From: Anaerolineales bacterium
Lineage (GTDB): Bacteria > Chloroflexota > Anaerolineae > Anaerolineales > Villigracilaceae
Direction of reading: 5' to 3'
NCBI GenBank assembly: GCA_014379595.1
Contig: JACMLM010000008.1
Span: forward strand, 78,332 to 142,331
DNA: 64,000 nucleotides
Part shown: positions 37,168 through 45,921 of the stretch, in pieces
How the letters are laid out: every line of letters starts with the position of its first letter
How positions within the stretch are numbered: position 1 is the stretch's first letter
Translations under genes and position numbers: made by a program
The notes under the pieces: generated by a model
Database searches by the model: none
The model's input: only the letters and a program-made list of their open reading frames with translations
Told to the model about the DNA's origin: nothing

Positions 37168-37440
37168 ATGGAATCAAAATCAACTGACATCCTTGTGTTA
37201 TTAATATTTACGGCATTGTGGTTCTATCAGTTATACAAAATCTGGTTTCAGATCGATGATGAGTACAAAAAAGCATTAGAAAGATCAAATTGGATACCAA
37301 AATGGTTATATCCTTTCAAGAATGTTACTGATGATTTTCTAAGCGACAAGAAACAATGGATTATTATGTCAAGAGTTGGAAGTATTTTAATGACGATAAT
37401 AGTAATATGGGCAAATATACAAATATTATTCATTCACTAA
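37168..37440 (+). CDS. Hypothetical membrane protein, 90 aa
   Basis: Two hydrophobic helices (about 7-22 and 66-88) with a charged middle containing DDEYKKALERSNW. The ATG at 37168 is preferred over the GTG at 37162. Base composition is markedly AT-rich compared with the neighbouring etf genes, which may mark a more recent arrival. No family recognised. Confidence 0.55.
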   Translation: MESKSTDILVLLIFTALWFYQLYKIWFQIDDEYKKALERSNWIPKWLYPFKNVTDDFLSDKKQWIIMSRVGSILMTIIVIWANIQILFIH

Positions 37441-37477
37441 TTCGATAAATTGAATTCATAAATCAAGGAGTACTACT

Positions 37478-38248
37478 TTGAAAATCATCGCATGTATCAA
37501 GCAAGTACCAGACTCGGAGGCGAAGGTCAAAGCCGAGGGTGGGAAAATATCTTGGGGAGATTCACCATTAGTCATCAACCCATTTGACGAGTACGCGGTC
37601 GAAGGTGCGCTTCAACAAAAAGAAGCAACTGGCGGCACAGTCACGGCGTTGTGTGTCGGCCCTGAGTCCGCCAGGGACGCGCTCAAGCACGCCCTCGCAA
37701 TGGGCGCAGATGACGCGGTGCTCGTCTCAGATGCGGCACTTGCAGAATTAGATACCCTCGGCGCGGCGCGTGTGCTGGCGGCCGCAATCAACAAGATCGG
37801 CGGCGCAGATATGGTCGTCTTTGGCCGTCAGACTCTCGACAACGGCGCAGGCCTCACCCCTGCACAAACAGCAAGAGTCCTCGGGTGGCCAATGCTTGGA
37901 CTGGCGGGCAGCATAAAGGTCGACAGTGGAAGCGTAACTGTTGAACGAGTCATCGAAGAGGGCAGGCAAACTGTCAATGCAAAATTGCCCGCCGTGATCA
38001 GCGTCGTGCAAAGCATTGGCGAACCGCGCTATCCATCGTTCATGGGCATTCGTAAAGCGTCGAAAGCTGAAATTCCAGTTTGGTCATTGAGCGACATCAA
38101 TGCAACTGCGCCCGCACCCATCGTGACACGCACCGAATTAATGAACCCACCCACGCGCGACACCACAGTAGAAATCATCACGGGCGAAAGCCCCGCCGAG
38201 ATCGCCGAAAAACTCGCCGACAAAATTCTCGCGGAGAAAGTGCTATGA
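37478..38248 (+). CDS. etfB: Electron transfer flavoprotein subunit beta
   Basis: 256 residues, TTG start preceded by CAAGGAG. ETF-beta signature blocks: IACIKQVPDSEAKV, INPFDEYAVEGALQQKE, ALAMGADDAVLVSD, VVFGRQTLDNGAGLTPAQTA and LPAVISVVQSIGEPRYPSFMGIRKA. Together with etfA it forms the FAD heterodimer that collects electrons from acyl-CoA dehydrogenases. Its stop overlaps the etfA start (ATGA). Confidence 0.95.
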   Translation: MKIIACIKQVPDSEAKVKAEGGKISWGDSPLVINPFDEYAVEGALQQKEATGGTVTALCVGPESARDALKHALAMGADDAVLVSDAALAELDTLGAARVLAAAINKIGGADMVVFGRQTLDNGAGLTPAQTARVLGWPMLGLAGSIKVDSGSVTVERVIEEGRQTVNAKLPAVISVVQSIGEPRYPSFMGIRKASKAEIPVWSLSDINATAPAPIVTRTELMNPPTRDTTVEIITGESPAEIAEKLADKILAEKVL

Positions 38249-39234
38249 AAACTTTAGTTTATGTTGACCACTTCAAAGGCGAAGTGCAGCCAGCTTCGTG
38301 GGAGGCGCTCGGCCTCGCAAAAAGTTTTGGCACAGCAGTTGCGTTGGTGTTTGGTACTGGCGTGGATGCGATTGCAAAAGCCGCATTTGAATTTGGCGCC
38401 GATGAAGTGATCGTCGTGGATGATTCCGCGCTAACAGATTATCGCGCTGAACCGTATGCATCCACTCTTTCGGCGCTCGCATCTTCATCTAGCCCAGACC
38501 TGATTCTGTTTCCTGCAACTACTCGAACCCGCGAGCTGGCTGCCATGTCTGCTGTGGATTTATCCACTGGTGTGATTACTGATGTCACAAGCTTGGAAGT
38601 AAATGGTGATCAATTAATTGCAACCCGCCCGATCTATGAAGGAAAATTGTTTGAGAAAACAGTTTGTTCGAGCAAGCCCGTCATGGCAACCATCCGCGGA
38701 CGTGCATTCCCCAAGCCCGCTCAAACAGCAGACAAAACAGGCACGCTCACAAAAGGCGATGCAAAGACAGATGCAATTACAACTGTTCAGGGTTATGCCG
38801 CTTCTGAAAGCAAAGTCAGTTTGGGCGACGCAGGCATCATCGTCTCTGGTGGACGTGGCGTAAGTAACAATCCATCACTCGGCATGGATGAAAAATCCAC
38901 TGCGCAAGTAGGCTTTGAATTAGTCAGGCAATTGGCTTCTGTACTAGGCGGCGCAGTTGGTGCAAGCCGCGCTGCTGTAGATGCTGGTTATATTCCCTAT
39001 GCAAATCAAGTCGGGCAAACAGGCAAAGTCGTCGCACCTGATCTTTATATCGCCTGCGGCATTTCAGGAGCCATCCAGCACATCGCAGGCATCCGCTCTG
39101 CAAAGACAGTCATCGCCATCAACAAAGACGCTGACGCGCCGATCTTCAAAGTTGCTAGATATGGCGTGGTTGGCGATCTGTTCCAGATTGTCCCTGCATT
39201 GACAGAGGCATTGAAGAAGAAATTGGGGAAGTAG
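38245..39234 (+). CDS. etfA: Electron transfer flavoprotein subunit alpha
   Basis: 329 residues from ATG 38245. C-terminal FAD-binding domain with [55 protein letters not shown] and [20 protein letters not shown], the classic ETF-alpha motif. N-terminal domain binds ETF-beta. A reading frame open further upstream (from 38080) lies inside etfB and is rejected. Electrons would pass to an ETF-quinone oxidoreductase not found here. Confidence 0.95.
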   Translation: MKTLVYVDHFKGEVQPASWEALGLAKSFGTAVALVFGTGVDAIAKAAFEFGADEVIVVDDSALTDYRAEPYASTLSALASSSSPDLILFPATTRTRELAAMSAVDLSTGVITDVTSLEVNGDQLIATRPIYEGKLFEKTVCSSKPVMATIRGRAFPKPAQTADKTGTLTKGDAKTDAITTVQGYAASESKVSLGDAGIIVSGGRGVSNNPSLGMDEKSTAQVGFELVRQLASVLGGAVGASRAAVDAGYIPYANQVGQTGKVVAPDLYIACGISGAIQHIAGIRSAKTVIAINKDADAPIFKVARYGVVGDLFQIVPALTEALKKKLGK

Positions 39235-39263
39235 GAACGAATAACCAAGTTTATATTATTAAC

Positions 39264-39305
39264 ACTCCCTTTCTCCAACTCCTTAAGGAGTTGGAGAAAG
39301 GGAGT
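39264..39305. repeat. Perfect 19-bp inverted repeat with TTAA loop
   Basis: ACTCCCTTTCTCCAACTCC-TTAA-GGAGTTGGAGAAAGGGAGT. The arms match exactly. No T-run follows on either side, so it is not a typical intrinsic terminator, though it could protect the etf mRNA 3' end. Confidence 0.7.
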
Positions 39306-39326
39306 AGCTAAGCATAAGGTTAAATA

Positions 39327-40469
39327 ATGAAAAAAGGGCGAACAAATCGAAGCTTCTTAATTGACGCTAAATACATATTCCTCATTATTATATTCATATC
39401 TACCGCATTTGCCATTATTTTATATAATATTTTAATTGCCATTCCCATCTACGCAACATCAAATCCTGAAGTTGAAAAGTTCCTTGCGGAATCAGCCAAA
39501 CTTGAAGAATTTGAGTCCATTGACATAAATGTATCAAGTAATAGTATCGATTTGTACTACTCTTTAATTCCTGACGGTTCAGGTATAGTTTTTGTTGATG
39601 TTCTGCAAGGAAAAGACCCCATCCAGAATCCAAGCAAATATATATTTAAGTATTTTGACTTTAAGACTAGAGAAACCTTTGAAATTAACGAAATTGTATT
39701 TAATGAAGAATACAATTACAGGGGACAACATCCTTATATTTATTGGCTGGATAAGAACAAAGCACTTATAGGAGCACAAACATACATAGGACTATGCAAC
39801 CCCAATATCCTAAATAGTGCTGTTATCTTTTCTCCTAGCAACGATAATTTACAACAACCTATTGAATGCATAAACAGGACCAAGTCCAACGAAACATATG
39901 ATGAATTATTCAATCAATTTTACTTAAACTACAGTAAGGATGAAAAAACATATATTATTTATAAAGTACTCTATAAAGTTCAATATTCTGACGCATCATA
40001 CATTCTTATCAATAACAATGGGAAATCATATGTTTTAGGGAATTACATAGATGAACGCGTCTCTGGTAAAGAGAAATTGCTATATACTGAGTTTGACAAA
40101 ATATCTTTAGGCGAGATGAGAAACGTAGAGAGTTATACATACCCTCCTCTAAAAGAAGTTACAAAAAACCATTCAATATACAAACAATATTATTTTACAG
40201 AAAAAGTGCTATTTGATTGTCAAGGGCTTGCGTGCTTTGGAGGGGAATGGGGAGGGCATAGTTTTATTGAAATATATAACTCTTTTAATGAAAAGGTACA
40301 AACGATTTATCTTGGTCAGTCATCTATGATGGGTGGTGCAGCACTCAGACCGATTGGATATGAGGGGTACTGGTCAGATAGTGATCAAATTATTATTTTG
40401 AGATGCTCGGAGTATCGCGAACATTTTTGCAGCCAGCTCAAGCTTTTTTATATTGACCCAGAAAAATAA
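39327..40469 (+). CDS. Hypothetical membrane-anchored protein, 380 aa
   Basis: N-terminal basic segment then one transmembrane helix (about 15-42), followed by a long beta-rich extracellular part with many aromatic residues and Asp/Asn. [11 protein letters not shown] resembles a beta-propeller blade, but no repeat count can be made. Codon use is AT-rich, unlike the etf genes upstream. No family is recognised; secreted solute-binding or propeller-like is a guess. Confidence 0.5.
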   Translation: MKKGRTNRSFLIDAKYIFLIIIFISTAFAIILYNILIAIPIYATSNPEVEKFLAESAKLEEFESIDINVSSNSIDLYYSLIPDGSGIVFVDVLQGKDPIQNPSKYIFKYFDFKTRETFEINEIVFNEEYNYRGQHPYIYWLDKNKALIGAQTYIGLCNPNILNSAVIFSPSNDNLQQPIECINRTKSNETYDELFNQFYLNYSKDEKTYIIYKVLYKVQYSDASYILINNNGKSYVLGNYIDERVSGKEKLLYTEFDKISLGEMRNVESYTYPPLKEVTKNHSIYKQYYFTEKVLFDCQGLACFGGEWGGHSFIEIYNSFNEKVQTIYLGQSSMMGGAALRPIGYEGYWSDSDQIIILRCSEYREHFCSQLKLFYIDPEK

Positions 40470-40535
40470 TATGGGATATATCCTCAGTTCATTAGGATGA
40501 GGCGATAGATGAAATAGGAAAGTAATTGATTATGA

Positions 40536-40550
40536 GGGTGCGACGCACCC
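40536..40550. repeat. GGGTGCGACGCACCC palindrome
   Basis: Isolated copy of the palindrome also found at 8167-8179 (and inverted at 8092-8102), in the 223-base gap between the 380-aa gene and the next gene. Confidence 0.6.
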
Positions 40551-40692
40551 ATGCTTAGCAGATTGCGAGTCTTTGCAATATTCACTCGCAATTCATTAAT
40601 TCAGGGAGAACATTGGAAAGAGAAGGAATGGTTATCATAAAATATGCTTAGCGATTATGAAATAATACTTTCCAGTTGATTATAATCAAGGA

Positions 40693-41610
40693 ATGAATAT
40701 CTTCAAAAACAAAAAATTTCATATCATCATTATGCTTGGCATAATTGTGGCAGTAAGCATTGCTTTGGTATTAAATCTTGATTTTCTACTTCGTGCCATG
40801 CATAGTTATCAAAATGGAACATTAACGGAAGAAAAGTTCCGTTTGGATATTGCATCTTTCAATTTGGGCAGAAAGTCACCTGTTACACCAATTGATAAAA
40901 AGATATCAGCAATGGATGGGATGGTACAGGTCTATGTCCCTGACGGAGAATTTATCATGGGGGAAGATCATGAATTAAAAAAACCAGATGCCCCAAAACA
41001 TGTTGTCTATCTTGATGCCTTTTGGATGGATCGCGTGGAAGTGACCAATGCCATGTATCGGAAATGCCTGCGGGGAAATGAATGTATAGTTCCCGTCTCA
41101 GATAATATTTATTACAATAACTGGATATACCGCGATCATCCCATAGTTTATGTAACCTGGGATCAGGCCAACGCTTATTGTCACTGGGCAGATCGCCGCC
41201 TCCCTACCGAAGCGGAATGGGAAAAAGCTGCCCGCGGCACAGACGGACGTATATATCCATGGGGGAATAAACAGCCAAATCCACGCCAGGCAAATTATGC
41301 AGGCACACTGATACAGGAATCAGTTTCGGCATTTCGTTATCCTTTAGGAGCCAGTCCATACGATGTGTTGAACATGTCAGGCAATGTCCGTGAGTGGGTT
41401 GCAGACTGGTTTGACGCTGACTACTATTCGTATTCTCCCTATGCCAACCCCCAAGGACCAGAAACTGGCGAGGAACGCGTCTTACGCAGTACTTCCTACA
41501 ACGAAGACGGACGCGAGATCGTGGTGACAAGCCGTTTACGGCATGAGCCAGAGTCCGCTGGGCTGAGTCGCGGTTTCCGTTGTGCACAAGACGCAGATAG
41601 AAACAAATAA
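40693..41610 (+). CDS. Formylglycine-generating-enzyme-like (SUMF1) domain protein
   Basis: 305 residues. N-terminal transmembrane helix (about 8-28) then the FGE-sulfatase fold: MVQVYVPDGEFIMGEDH, VVYLDAFWMDRVEVTNAMYRKCL, YVTWDQANAYCHWADRRLPTEAEWEKAARGTDGRIYPWG, LNMSGNVREWVADWFD and SRGFRCA. The catalytic Cys pair of true formylglycine-generating enzymes is not evident, and no sulfatase gene is near, so this is more likely an extracellular binding or structural relative. Confidence 0.8.
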   Translation: MNIFKNKKFHIIIMLGIIVAVSIALVLNLDFLLRAMHSYQNGTLTEEKFRLDIASFNLGRKSPVTPIDKKISAMDGMVQVYVPDGEFIMGEDHELKKPDAPKHVVYLDAFWMDRVEVTNAMYRKCLRGNECIVPVSDNIYYNNWIYRDHPIVYVTWDQANAYCHWADRRLPTEAEWEKAARGTDGRIYPWGNKQPNPRQANYAGTLIQESVSAFRYPLGASPYDVLNMSGNVREWVADWFDADYYSYSPYANPQGPETGEERVLRSTSYNEDGREIVVTSRLRHEPESAGLSRGFRCAQDADRNK

Positions 41611-41699
41611 GCATAAAAGCGCTTGCAAGCGCCGTCATTTTATTTATCGCTTGTCATAAAAACAACACGTTGGTATAATTTGCCCGCTTGACTCGAAAT

Positions 41700-41789
41700 G
41701 GAGAGGTCGCGTAGTCTGGCTTAGCGCGCACGCTTGGAAAGCGTGTAACCCACAAAGGTTCGCGGGTTCGAATCCCGCTCTCTCCGCCA
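41700..41789 (+). tRNA. tRNA-Ser (GGA anticodon)
   Basis: Acceptor GGAGAGG/TCTCTCC, anticodon stem CACGC/GCGTG around loop TTGGAAA (GGA), long variable arm, T-arm GCGGG-TTCGAAT-CCCGC. CCA is encoded. Followed directly by a terminator. Confidence 0.95.
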
Positions 41790-41790
41790 G

Positions 41791-41820
41791 AAAAACGTCT
41801 CACTTGTTGAGACGTTTTTG
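41791..41820 (+). terminator. Terminator of tRNA-Ser
   Basis: AAAAACGTCTC-ACTTGTT-GAGACGTTTTT, directly after the CCA end. Confidence 0.88.
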
Positions 41821-41825
41821 TTTTA

Positions 41826-41878
41826 GGTTCGCGCGTCCCCATTGAGGGGATGATATTCAAATCCCGCTCTCTCCGCCA
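41826..41878 (+). repeat. Partial duplicate of the tRNA-Ser 3' end
   Basis: The 19 bases AATCCCGCTCTCTCCGCCA at 41860-41878 are identical to 41771-41789, and GGTTCGCG at 41826 repeats the tRNA variable/T-arm region at 41758. The two matching parts are held apart by a short insertion. Such a copy is what integration at a tRNA 3' end, or a local duplication, leaves behind. It cannot fold as a tRNA. Confidence 0.75.
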
Positions 41879-41884
41879 TATAAT

Positions 41885-41917
41885 AAAAAGACCTGATTTT
41901 ATAATCAGGTCTTTTTT
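41885..41917. terminator. Terminator after the alternative complex III operon
   Basis: AAAAAGACCTGAT-TTTATA-ATCAGGTCTTTTTT, bidirectional. On the minus strand it closes the act operon. Confidence 0.85.
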
Positions 41918-41927
41918 GATTAATCAA

Positions 41928-42617
41928 TTATGGTGTTGGAGTAACCGTCGGCGCTTCTGTAGGAGATATCGTTGCCGTCGGGTCTGCAATTGGAAGCGGT
42001 GTCCCTGCAAAGATCACAAGATCAGAATCAATTTCTGCATGGCCAGGGATATCGTCTTTGCTTGTGGATATGAATTCATATAGTAATGAATCATTCCAAT
42101 CCCCACCGCCGAGAATATCTGTACCTTGCGATTCTGCATCGGCACGGCGTGAACCAGACATGATTCCCGCGTAGCTGCTCAAATCCAACTGTGCAGGAGA
42201 AATAGTCACATCTACTGAATGACAGGAAACACAGGAAAATGAACCTGAATACCAGAAATTTGCTTCCAGGAAAAGCGGTTCCACTTCTTCAAATGTAGAT
42301 TCACAATTCTGACCGTTGATATCTGTGAATTGAAAAGTTTCGGTTTCGGAAGAGCCAGCCTCAACCCATGCCCCGATCAAATCTACTGCTGCGACCTGAC
42401 ATTGGTCAGATACAACCACAACACCATCACCAGTTTCTCGGGCCTGTAAAGTGGCGGGCAAAAGTGTGGGGATCGGAGTACGGTCTATTTGAGGCGCGCC
42501 GCGTTTGCAGGTTAATGTAAATCCGCAGGAGCTCACAAATAGAAAGCTAAGCCATATGGATACAACTATAAAAAACACGATCAATGTGCCATAAATATAT
42601 CTGCGTACATCATTCAT
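41928..42617 (-). CDS. Membrane-anchored CxxCH (heme c-like) protein of the act operon
   Basis: 229 residues from ATG 42617. One N-terminal transmembrane helix (about 8-32), an extracellular domain, one CxxCH motif (FSCVSCHSVD) and a Pro/Thr-rich C-terminus. It lies where actF/actG occur in Chloroflexus but shows none of the NrfD-like helices of ActF. The single heme motif, the operon position and the 11-base gap to actE suggest a cytochrome subunit. No other family assignment is possible from the sequence. Confidence 0.6.
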   Translation of the reverse strand: MNDVRRYIYGTLIVFFIVVSIWLSFLFVSSCGFTLTCKRGAPQIDRTPIPTLLPATLQARETGDGVVVVSDQCQVAAVDLIGAWVEAGSSETETFQFTDINGQNCESTFEEVEPLFLEANFWYSGSFSCVSCHSVDVTISPAQLDLSSYAGIMSGSRRADAESQGTDILGGGDWNDSLLYEFISTSKDDIPGHAEIDSDLVIFAGTPLPIADPTATISPTEAPTVTPTP

Positions 42618-42628
42618 ACGAGTGCTTC

Positions 42629-43150
42629 CTATTGATCTTCCGCTGCCTGAAGCGTGCGGATGAAGTTTACTAAATCCCAACGTTCACGAACGGTAAGATT
42701 TTCATTCAATGCGGGCATATAACCTGATCCAGTACCATTACTAATGGTAAGAAAGAGGGTGCCATCATCCTTGCTTTGGACCAGCTCACTTGAAAGATCA
42801 GCTGGCTTCTTCTTAACCAGAAAGGCTGAGATAGGGCCATTGCCTGCTGCAGTTTCTCCATGGCACATCTGACAATGAGTACTGAAGAGTTGTGTACCTC
42901 GTGCAACGGAAACATCATCTGCAGGTACTGGATTCAAAGGCGAGCCGGCTCCGGGAACATAGGCCGGCCCTTCTATCGGGATGGATTGTGCAGGTACAGG
43001 TAATGGATGCTCTTGTGAAGCATAAGAGGGCTGAATCTCCATGAAGCTGACCCAATCAATTTTGACGATATCGTAGGAAAACACCAGGACCATTCCTAAA
43101 AGAAGCCCAAGCGTAAGGAATACCCAGAATAATTGCTTGAGGAGTCTCAT
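42629..43150 (-). CDS. actE: Alternative complex III mono-heme cytochrome c subunit ActE
   Basis: 173 residues with an N-terminal signal-anchor helix, then a class I cytochrome c domain: heme motif HCQMCHG (about 92-98), and MPALNENLTVRERWDLVNFIRTL with the Met sixth ligand. Exposed on the outer face and expected to pass electrons from the complex to a soluble carrier or oxidase. Start overlaps the actD stop by four bases. Confidence 0.88.
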   Translation of the reverse strand: MRLLKQLFWVFLTLGLLLGMVLVFSYDIVKIDWVSFMEIQPSYASQEHPLPVPAQSIPIEGPAYVPGAGSPLNPVPADDVSVARGTQLFSTHCQMCHGETAAGNGPISAFLVKKKPADLSSELVQSKDDGTLFLTISNGTGSGYMPALNENLTVRERWDLVNFIRTLQAAEDQ

Positions 43151-43668
43151 AGCTGTTGCGCCTCCGCAGGTTGAACAGATAGGGCACCTAAATTATCCAT
43201 TGCATCTGTAAATTTTTTGTCTTCGCCTGGAGGGCATCTAAAAAAGACTGCGATCTTGCCGTCACTAACTTCAGCAACATACTCCATCGGGCGGTAATTA
43301 GGGAAGTAACTATCCAAAAATACGCCTAGGAAGGTAGCAAGAAGAGCAAAGAGCATCGTCATCTCAAAGGTAATGATCAAACCGGGTGGCACTGGGGTAA
43401 TGTATTGACCACCTACTGGGACAAAATACATGTAAGGCGTTCCAAAGTTCAGAAAAAGCCCGAAAATGAAACCAGCGATCGCGCCACCCAATGCCAATCG
43501 CGAAACGTTTGTCACTGGGTGTGGACGTCCAAGCATCTTGTGTGCAATTGGCACACCTGAGATGACATTAATATTCTCGTCGGTAATGCCCATTTCATAC
43601 AATTTCTCGACGGCATTCGCAGCGGGGTCTATATCTTCAAACAGCGCTAATAGAGTCGTATCAGACAT
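43147..43668 (-). CDS. actD: Alternative complex III membrane subunit ActD (DUF3341)
   Basis: 173 residues from ATG 43668, preceded by GGAG seven bases upstream; an upstream in-frame start at 43695 would run into actC. DTTLLALFEDIDPAANAVEKLYEMGI opens the cytoplasmic DUF3341 domain and two transmembrane helices follow at about 60-80 and 100-125. Role: structural membrane subunit that packs against ActC. Position in the cluster agrees with the family. Confidence 0.88.
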   Translation of the reverse strand: MSDTTLLALFEDIDPAANAVEKLYEMGITDENINVISGVPIAHKMLGRPHPVTNVSRLALGGAIAGFIFGLFLNFGTPYMYFVPVGGQYITPVPPGLIITFEMTMLFALLATFLGVFLDSYFPNYRPMEYVAEVSDGKIAVFFRCPPGEDKKFTDAMDNLGALSVQPAEAQQL

Positions 43669-43681
43669 GTTCGTCTCCACT

Positions 43682-45130
43682 TTATTCAAACTCACTCACG
43701 GTTGGAACTTCAGCCTTACCTACTTTACGCAAGGAGTGTGTCATCTGTCCTTCTTGAACTTCCCATACTGGAATCAATGGGATAAGACGTGAGGCAGCCA
43801 TATAAAAGAGCAGGAAGACCGAAAATGTTCCAATCGTCAGGAATAGTTCAATACGTGGTTCGTAAAGTTTCCATGTGAACGGCATGCGGTTGATCGTTAA
43901 CATCACTGGAATGATCAGGTAACGTTCCCAATACATACCTACATTGATCATTAAACCGATCAGAGCAAGTAACCAGGGAGTTTGGCGTAACTTTTTATTC
44001 CATAACAGCAAAGGGGGAATCACAATATTGAAGAGGATCAACTGATAGAACATCCAGGACATTGGCCCTTCTTCCAACCAGTGCAAAAGAATATCTGTCC
44101 ACTTATCGCCGCCATACCACTGCACGATGTAATCGTTGAAGAAGAAGTAGGAGTAAGCAAACGTAACAATCAGCATCAATTTGCCTAGGCCATCAAAATG
44201 TTCCTTGCGGATGAAGTAATCCATGTGCTTCATGGTCGCGCGCATAATGAACAGCACAATCGCTACAGCTCCCATACCTGAGTGCAATGCTCCAAGCACG
44301 AAATATGGACCAAATACTGATGATGACCAGCCTGGGCGCATTGCCATTGCAAAATCCCACGAAACGATAGTATGCACGGAGAACATGACGGGGATAATTG
44401 CAAATGCAAAGAAGTTCATAGCTGTTGTAAGATGACGCCACTCACCCTCGGTGCCCCGCCAGCCCAACGCGAGAATTTTAAAGAAAGTCTTACGCCAACC
44501 GGTAGAACGATCACGCGCCATTGCTAAATCTGGGATAAGCGGCAGGAAGAGGTACATGGTACTGCCAAGAACATACGTTGTTATCGCGAGCAAGTCCCAC
44601 ATTAAAGGAGAATGGAAGTTGGGCCACAACATTCTCTGATTGGGAACAGGGAGCAGCCAGTAGAAGAGCCAAACACGACCAAGGTGCATGAAGATACTGG
44701 CACCAGCCTGAATCAAACCAAAGGTGGTCATCAACTCTGCTGCGCGAGTGAACGGACGACGAAATTCCGCTTTGAACACCCGCAAAATAGCAGAGATAAA
44801 CGTTCCGGCATGGCTAATGCCAATCCAAAAAACGGTATTAACCAGGAAGATGCCCCAGTAAGACGGACGCATCACACCCGCTACGCCCAAGCCTTCGGCT
44901 ATCATATAGCCCCAAGCATAAATAAAACAGGTAGCAACCAAAACACATAGAATGCCAAACACTACCCAGAATTTCCAAGAGGTCGTGGTCATGGATTCCA
45001 TAACCATTTGGTTCATCTCACCGCGAGGCTTGGGGTCGTACATCAAAAACTCGCGCATGTCTTGTTCTTCTTCGTGATGACCTTCATGCGCTTTTGCAGG
45101 TTTAGAATAAGGATGTGCAGTAGAAGCCAT
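43682..45130 (-). CDS. actC: Alternative complex III quinol-binding membrane subunit ActC (NrfD family)
   Basis: 482 residues, close to the usual length of ActC. Ten hydrophobic helices, with GISHAGTFISAILRV, FPFMSVHTIVSWDF-like segments (here MFSVHTIVSWDFAMAMRPGW) and DLAMARDRST typical of NrfD/PsrC-like subunits that bind menaquinol. Coupled by position with actB2 upstream (three bases between) and actD downstream. This is the subunit expected to oxidise quinol. Confidence 0.9.
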   Translation of the reverse strand: MASTAHPYSKPAKAHEGHHEEEQDMREFLMYDPKPRGEMNQMVMESMTTTSWKFWVVFGILCVLVATCFIYAWGYMIAEGLGVAGVMRPSYWGIFLVNTVFWIGISHAGTFISAILRVFKAEFRRPFTRAAELMTTFGLIQAGASIFMHLGRVWLFYWLLPVPNQRMLWPNFHSPLMWDLLAITTYVLGSTMYLFLPLIPDLAMARDRSTGWRKTFFKILALGWRGTEGEWRHLTTAMNFFAFAIIPVMFSVHTIVSWDFAMAMRPGWSSSVFGPYFVLGALHSGMGAVAIVLFIMRATMKHMDYFIRKEHFDGLGKLMLIVTFAYSYFFFNDYIVQWYGGDKWTDILLHWLEEGPMSWMFYQLILFNIVIPPLLLWNKKLRQTPWLLALIGLMINVGMYWERYLIIPVMLTINRMPFTWKLYEPRIELFLTIGTFSVFLLFYMAASRLIPLIPVWEVQEGQMTHSLRKVGKAEVPTVSEFE

Positions 45131-45133
45131 TAC

Positions 45134-45913
45134 CTAGCCTCCCTTAAGATAAGTTACACGTGGGAGTGTATTAAGTTCTTCGAGATGTTTTACGCCACCT
45201 TTTTGATGAGATAACTGGCTCACCAAACTCTCGTGGTCATCTACACGGCCAAATGTAATCGCATTCGCAGGGCAGGCTTGAGCACATGCAGTCGTGAACT
45301 CACCATCCACCACTTCGCGCCCTTCGGACTTGGCTGTGTCCTGAGCTTTATGGATGCGTTGAATGCAGAATGTGCATTTCTCCATCACACCGCGGCGACG
45401 GACAGTAACATCTGGATTGAATTGATTATGAAACGAGTAAACAGATTTTCCATCCACTTTATTGGCGTGGAAGCGGTCAATATGATAATCACGCCAGTTG
45501 AAGGAACGTACCTGGTAAGGGCAGTTGTTGGCACAATAGCGTGTACCTACACAACGGTTGTACACTTGCAAATTTAATTGTTCGGCGTTGCTGTGTGGCG
45601 TAGCGAAGACCGGGCAAACTGGTTCACAGGGTGCTTGCCCACATTGCTGGCACAACATCGGCTGGTTAGGTGTCATTTTAACTTCAGGGTACTCACCCTC
45701 CCAAAATCTTTCGATACGGATCCAGTGCTGAGTACGGCCATATCCTGCGTCTTCCTCACCCACGAATGAAATATTATTTTCCATCGCGCATGCGGCAACA
45801 CAAGCCTGACATCCCGTGCAAATATCCTGGTCAATGACCATGCCCCATTTGCCTTCTGCCTCTTCCACAATTGCGCCTTTGGCGCCCATCATGTTTAGAT
45901 CAGTTTTCATCAT
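45134..45913 (-). CDS. actB2: Alternative complex III iron-sulfur subunit (C-terminal half of ActB)
   Basis: 259 residues with four ferredoxin-type cluster motifs: CTGCQACVAAC, CQQCGQAPCEPVCP, CVGTRYCANNCPYQ and CTFCIQRIH...CAQACPANA. In Chloroflexus these form the C-terminal half of one ActB polypeptide. Here they are a separate gene, translated from ATG 45913 with GGAG five bases before. Nine bases separate it from the other half. The clusters would carry electrons between ActC and ActA. Confidence 0.9.
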   Translation of the reverse strand: MMKTDLNMMGAKGAIVEEAEGKWGMVIDQDICTGCQACVAACAMENNISFVGEEDAGYGRTQHWIRIERFWEGEYPEVKMTPNQPMLCQQCGQAPCEPVCPVFATPHSNAEQLNLQVYNRCVGTRYCANNCPYQVRSFNWRDYHIDRFHANKVDGKSVYSFHNQFNPDVTVRRRGVMEKCTFCIQRIHKAQDTAKSEGREVVDGEFTTACAQACPANAITFGRVDDHESLVSQLSHQKGGVKHLEELNTLPRVTYLKGG

Positions 45914-45921
45914 TGGCTCCT

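Noticed and set aside
38080..38244. Upstream extension of the etfA frame
   Set aside because: It lies inside etfB in another frame; the ATGA overlap at 38245 is the normal start for this pair.
40693..41610. Active formylglycine-generating enzyme
   Set aside because: The fold is present but the catalytic cysteines are not evident and no sulfatase is near; kept only as an FGE-like domain.
41826..41878. A second tRNA-Ser gene
   Set aside because: Only the 3' end matches the intact gene; no acceptor 5' strand, D-arm or anticodon arm is present.
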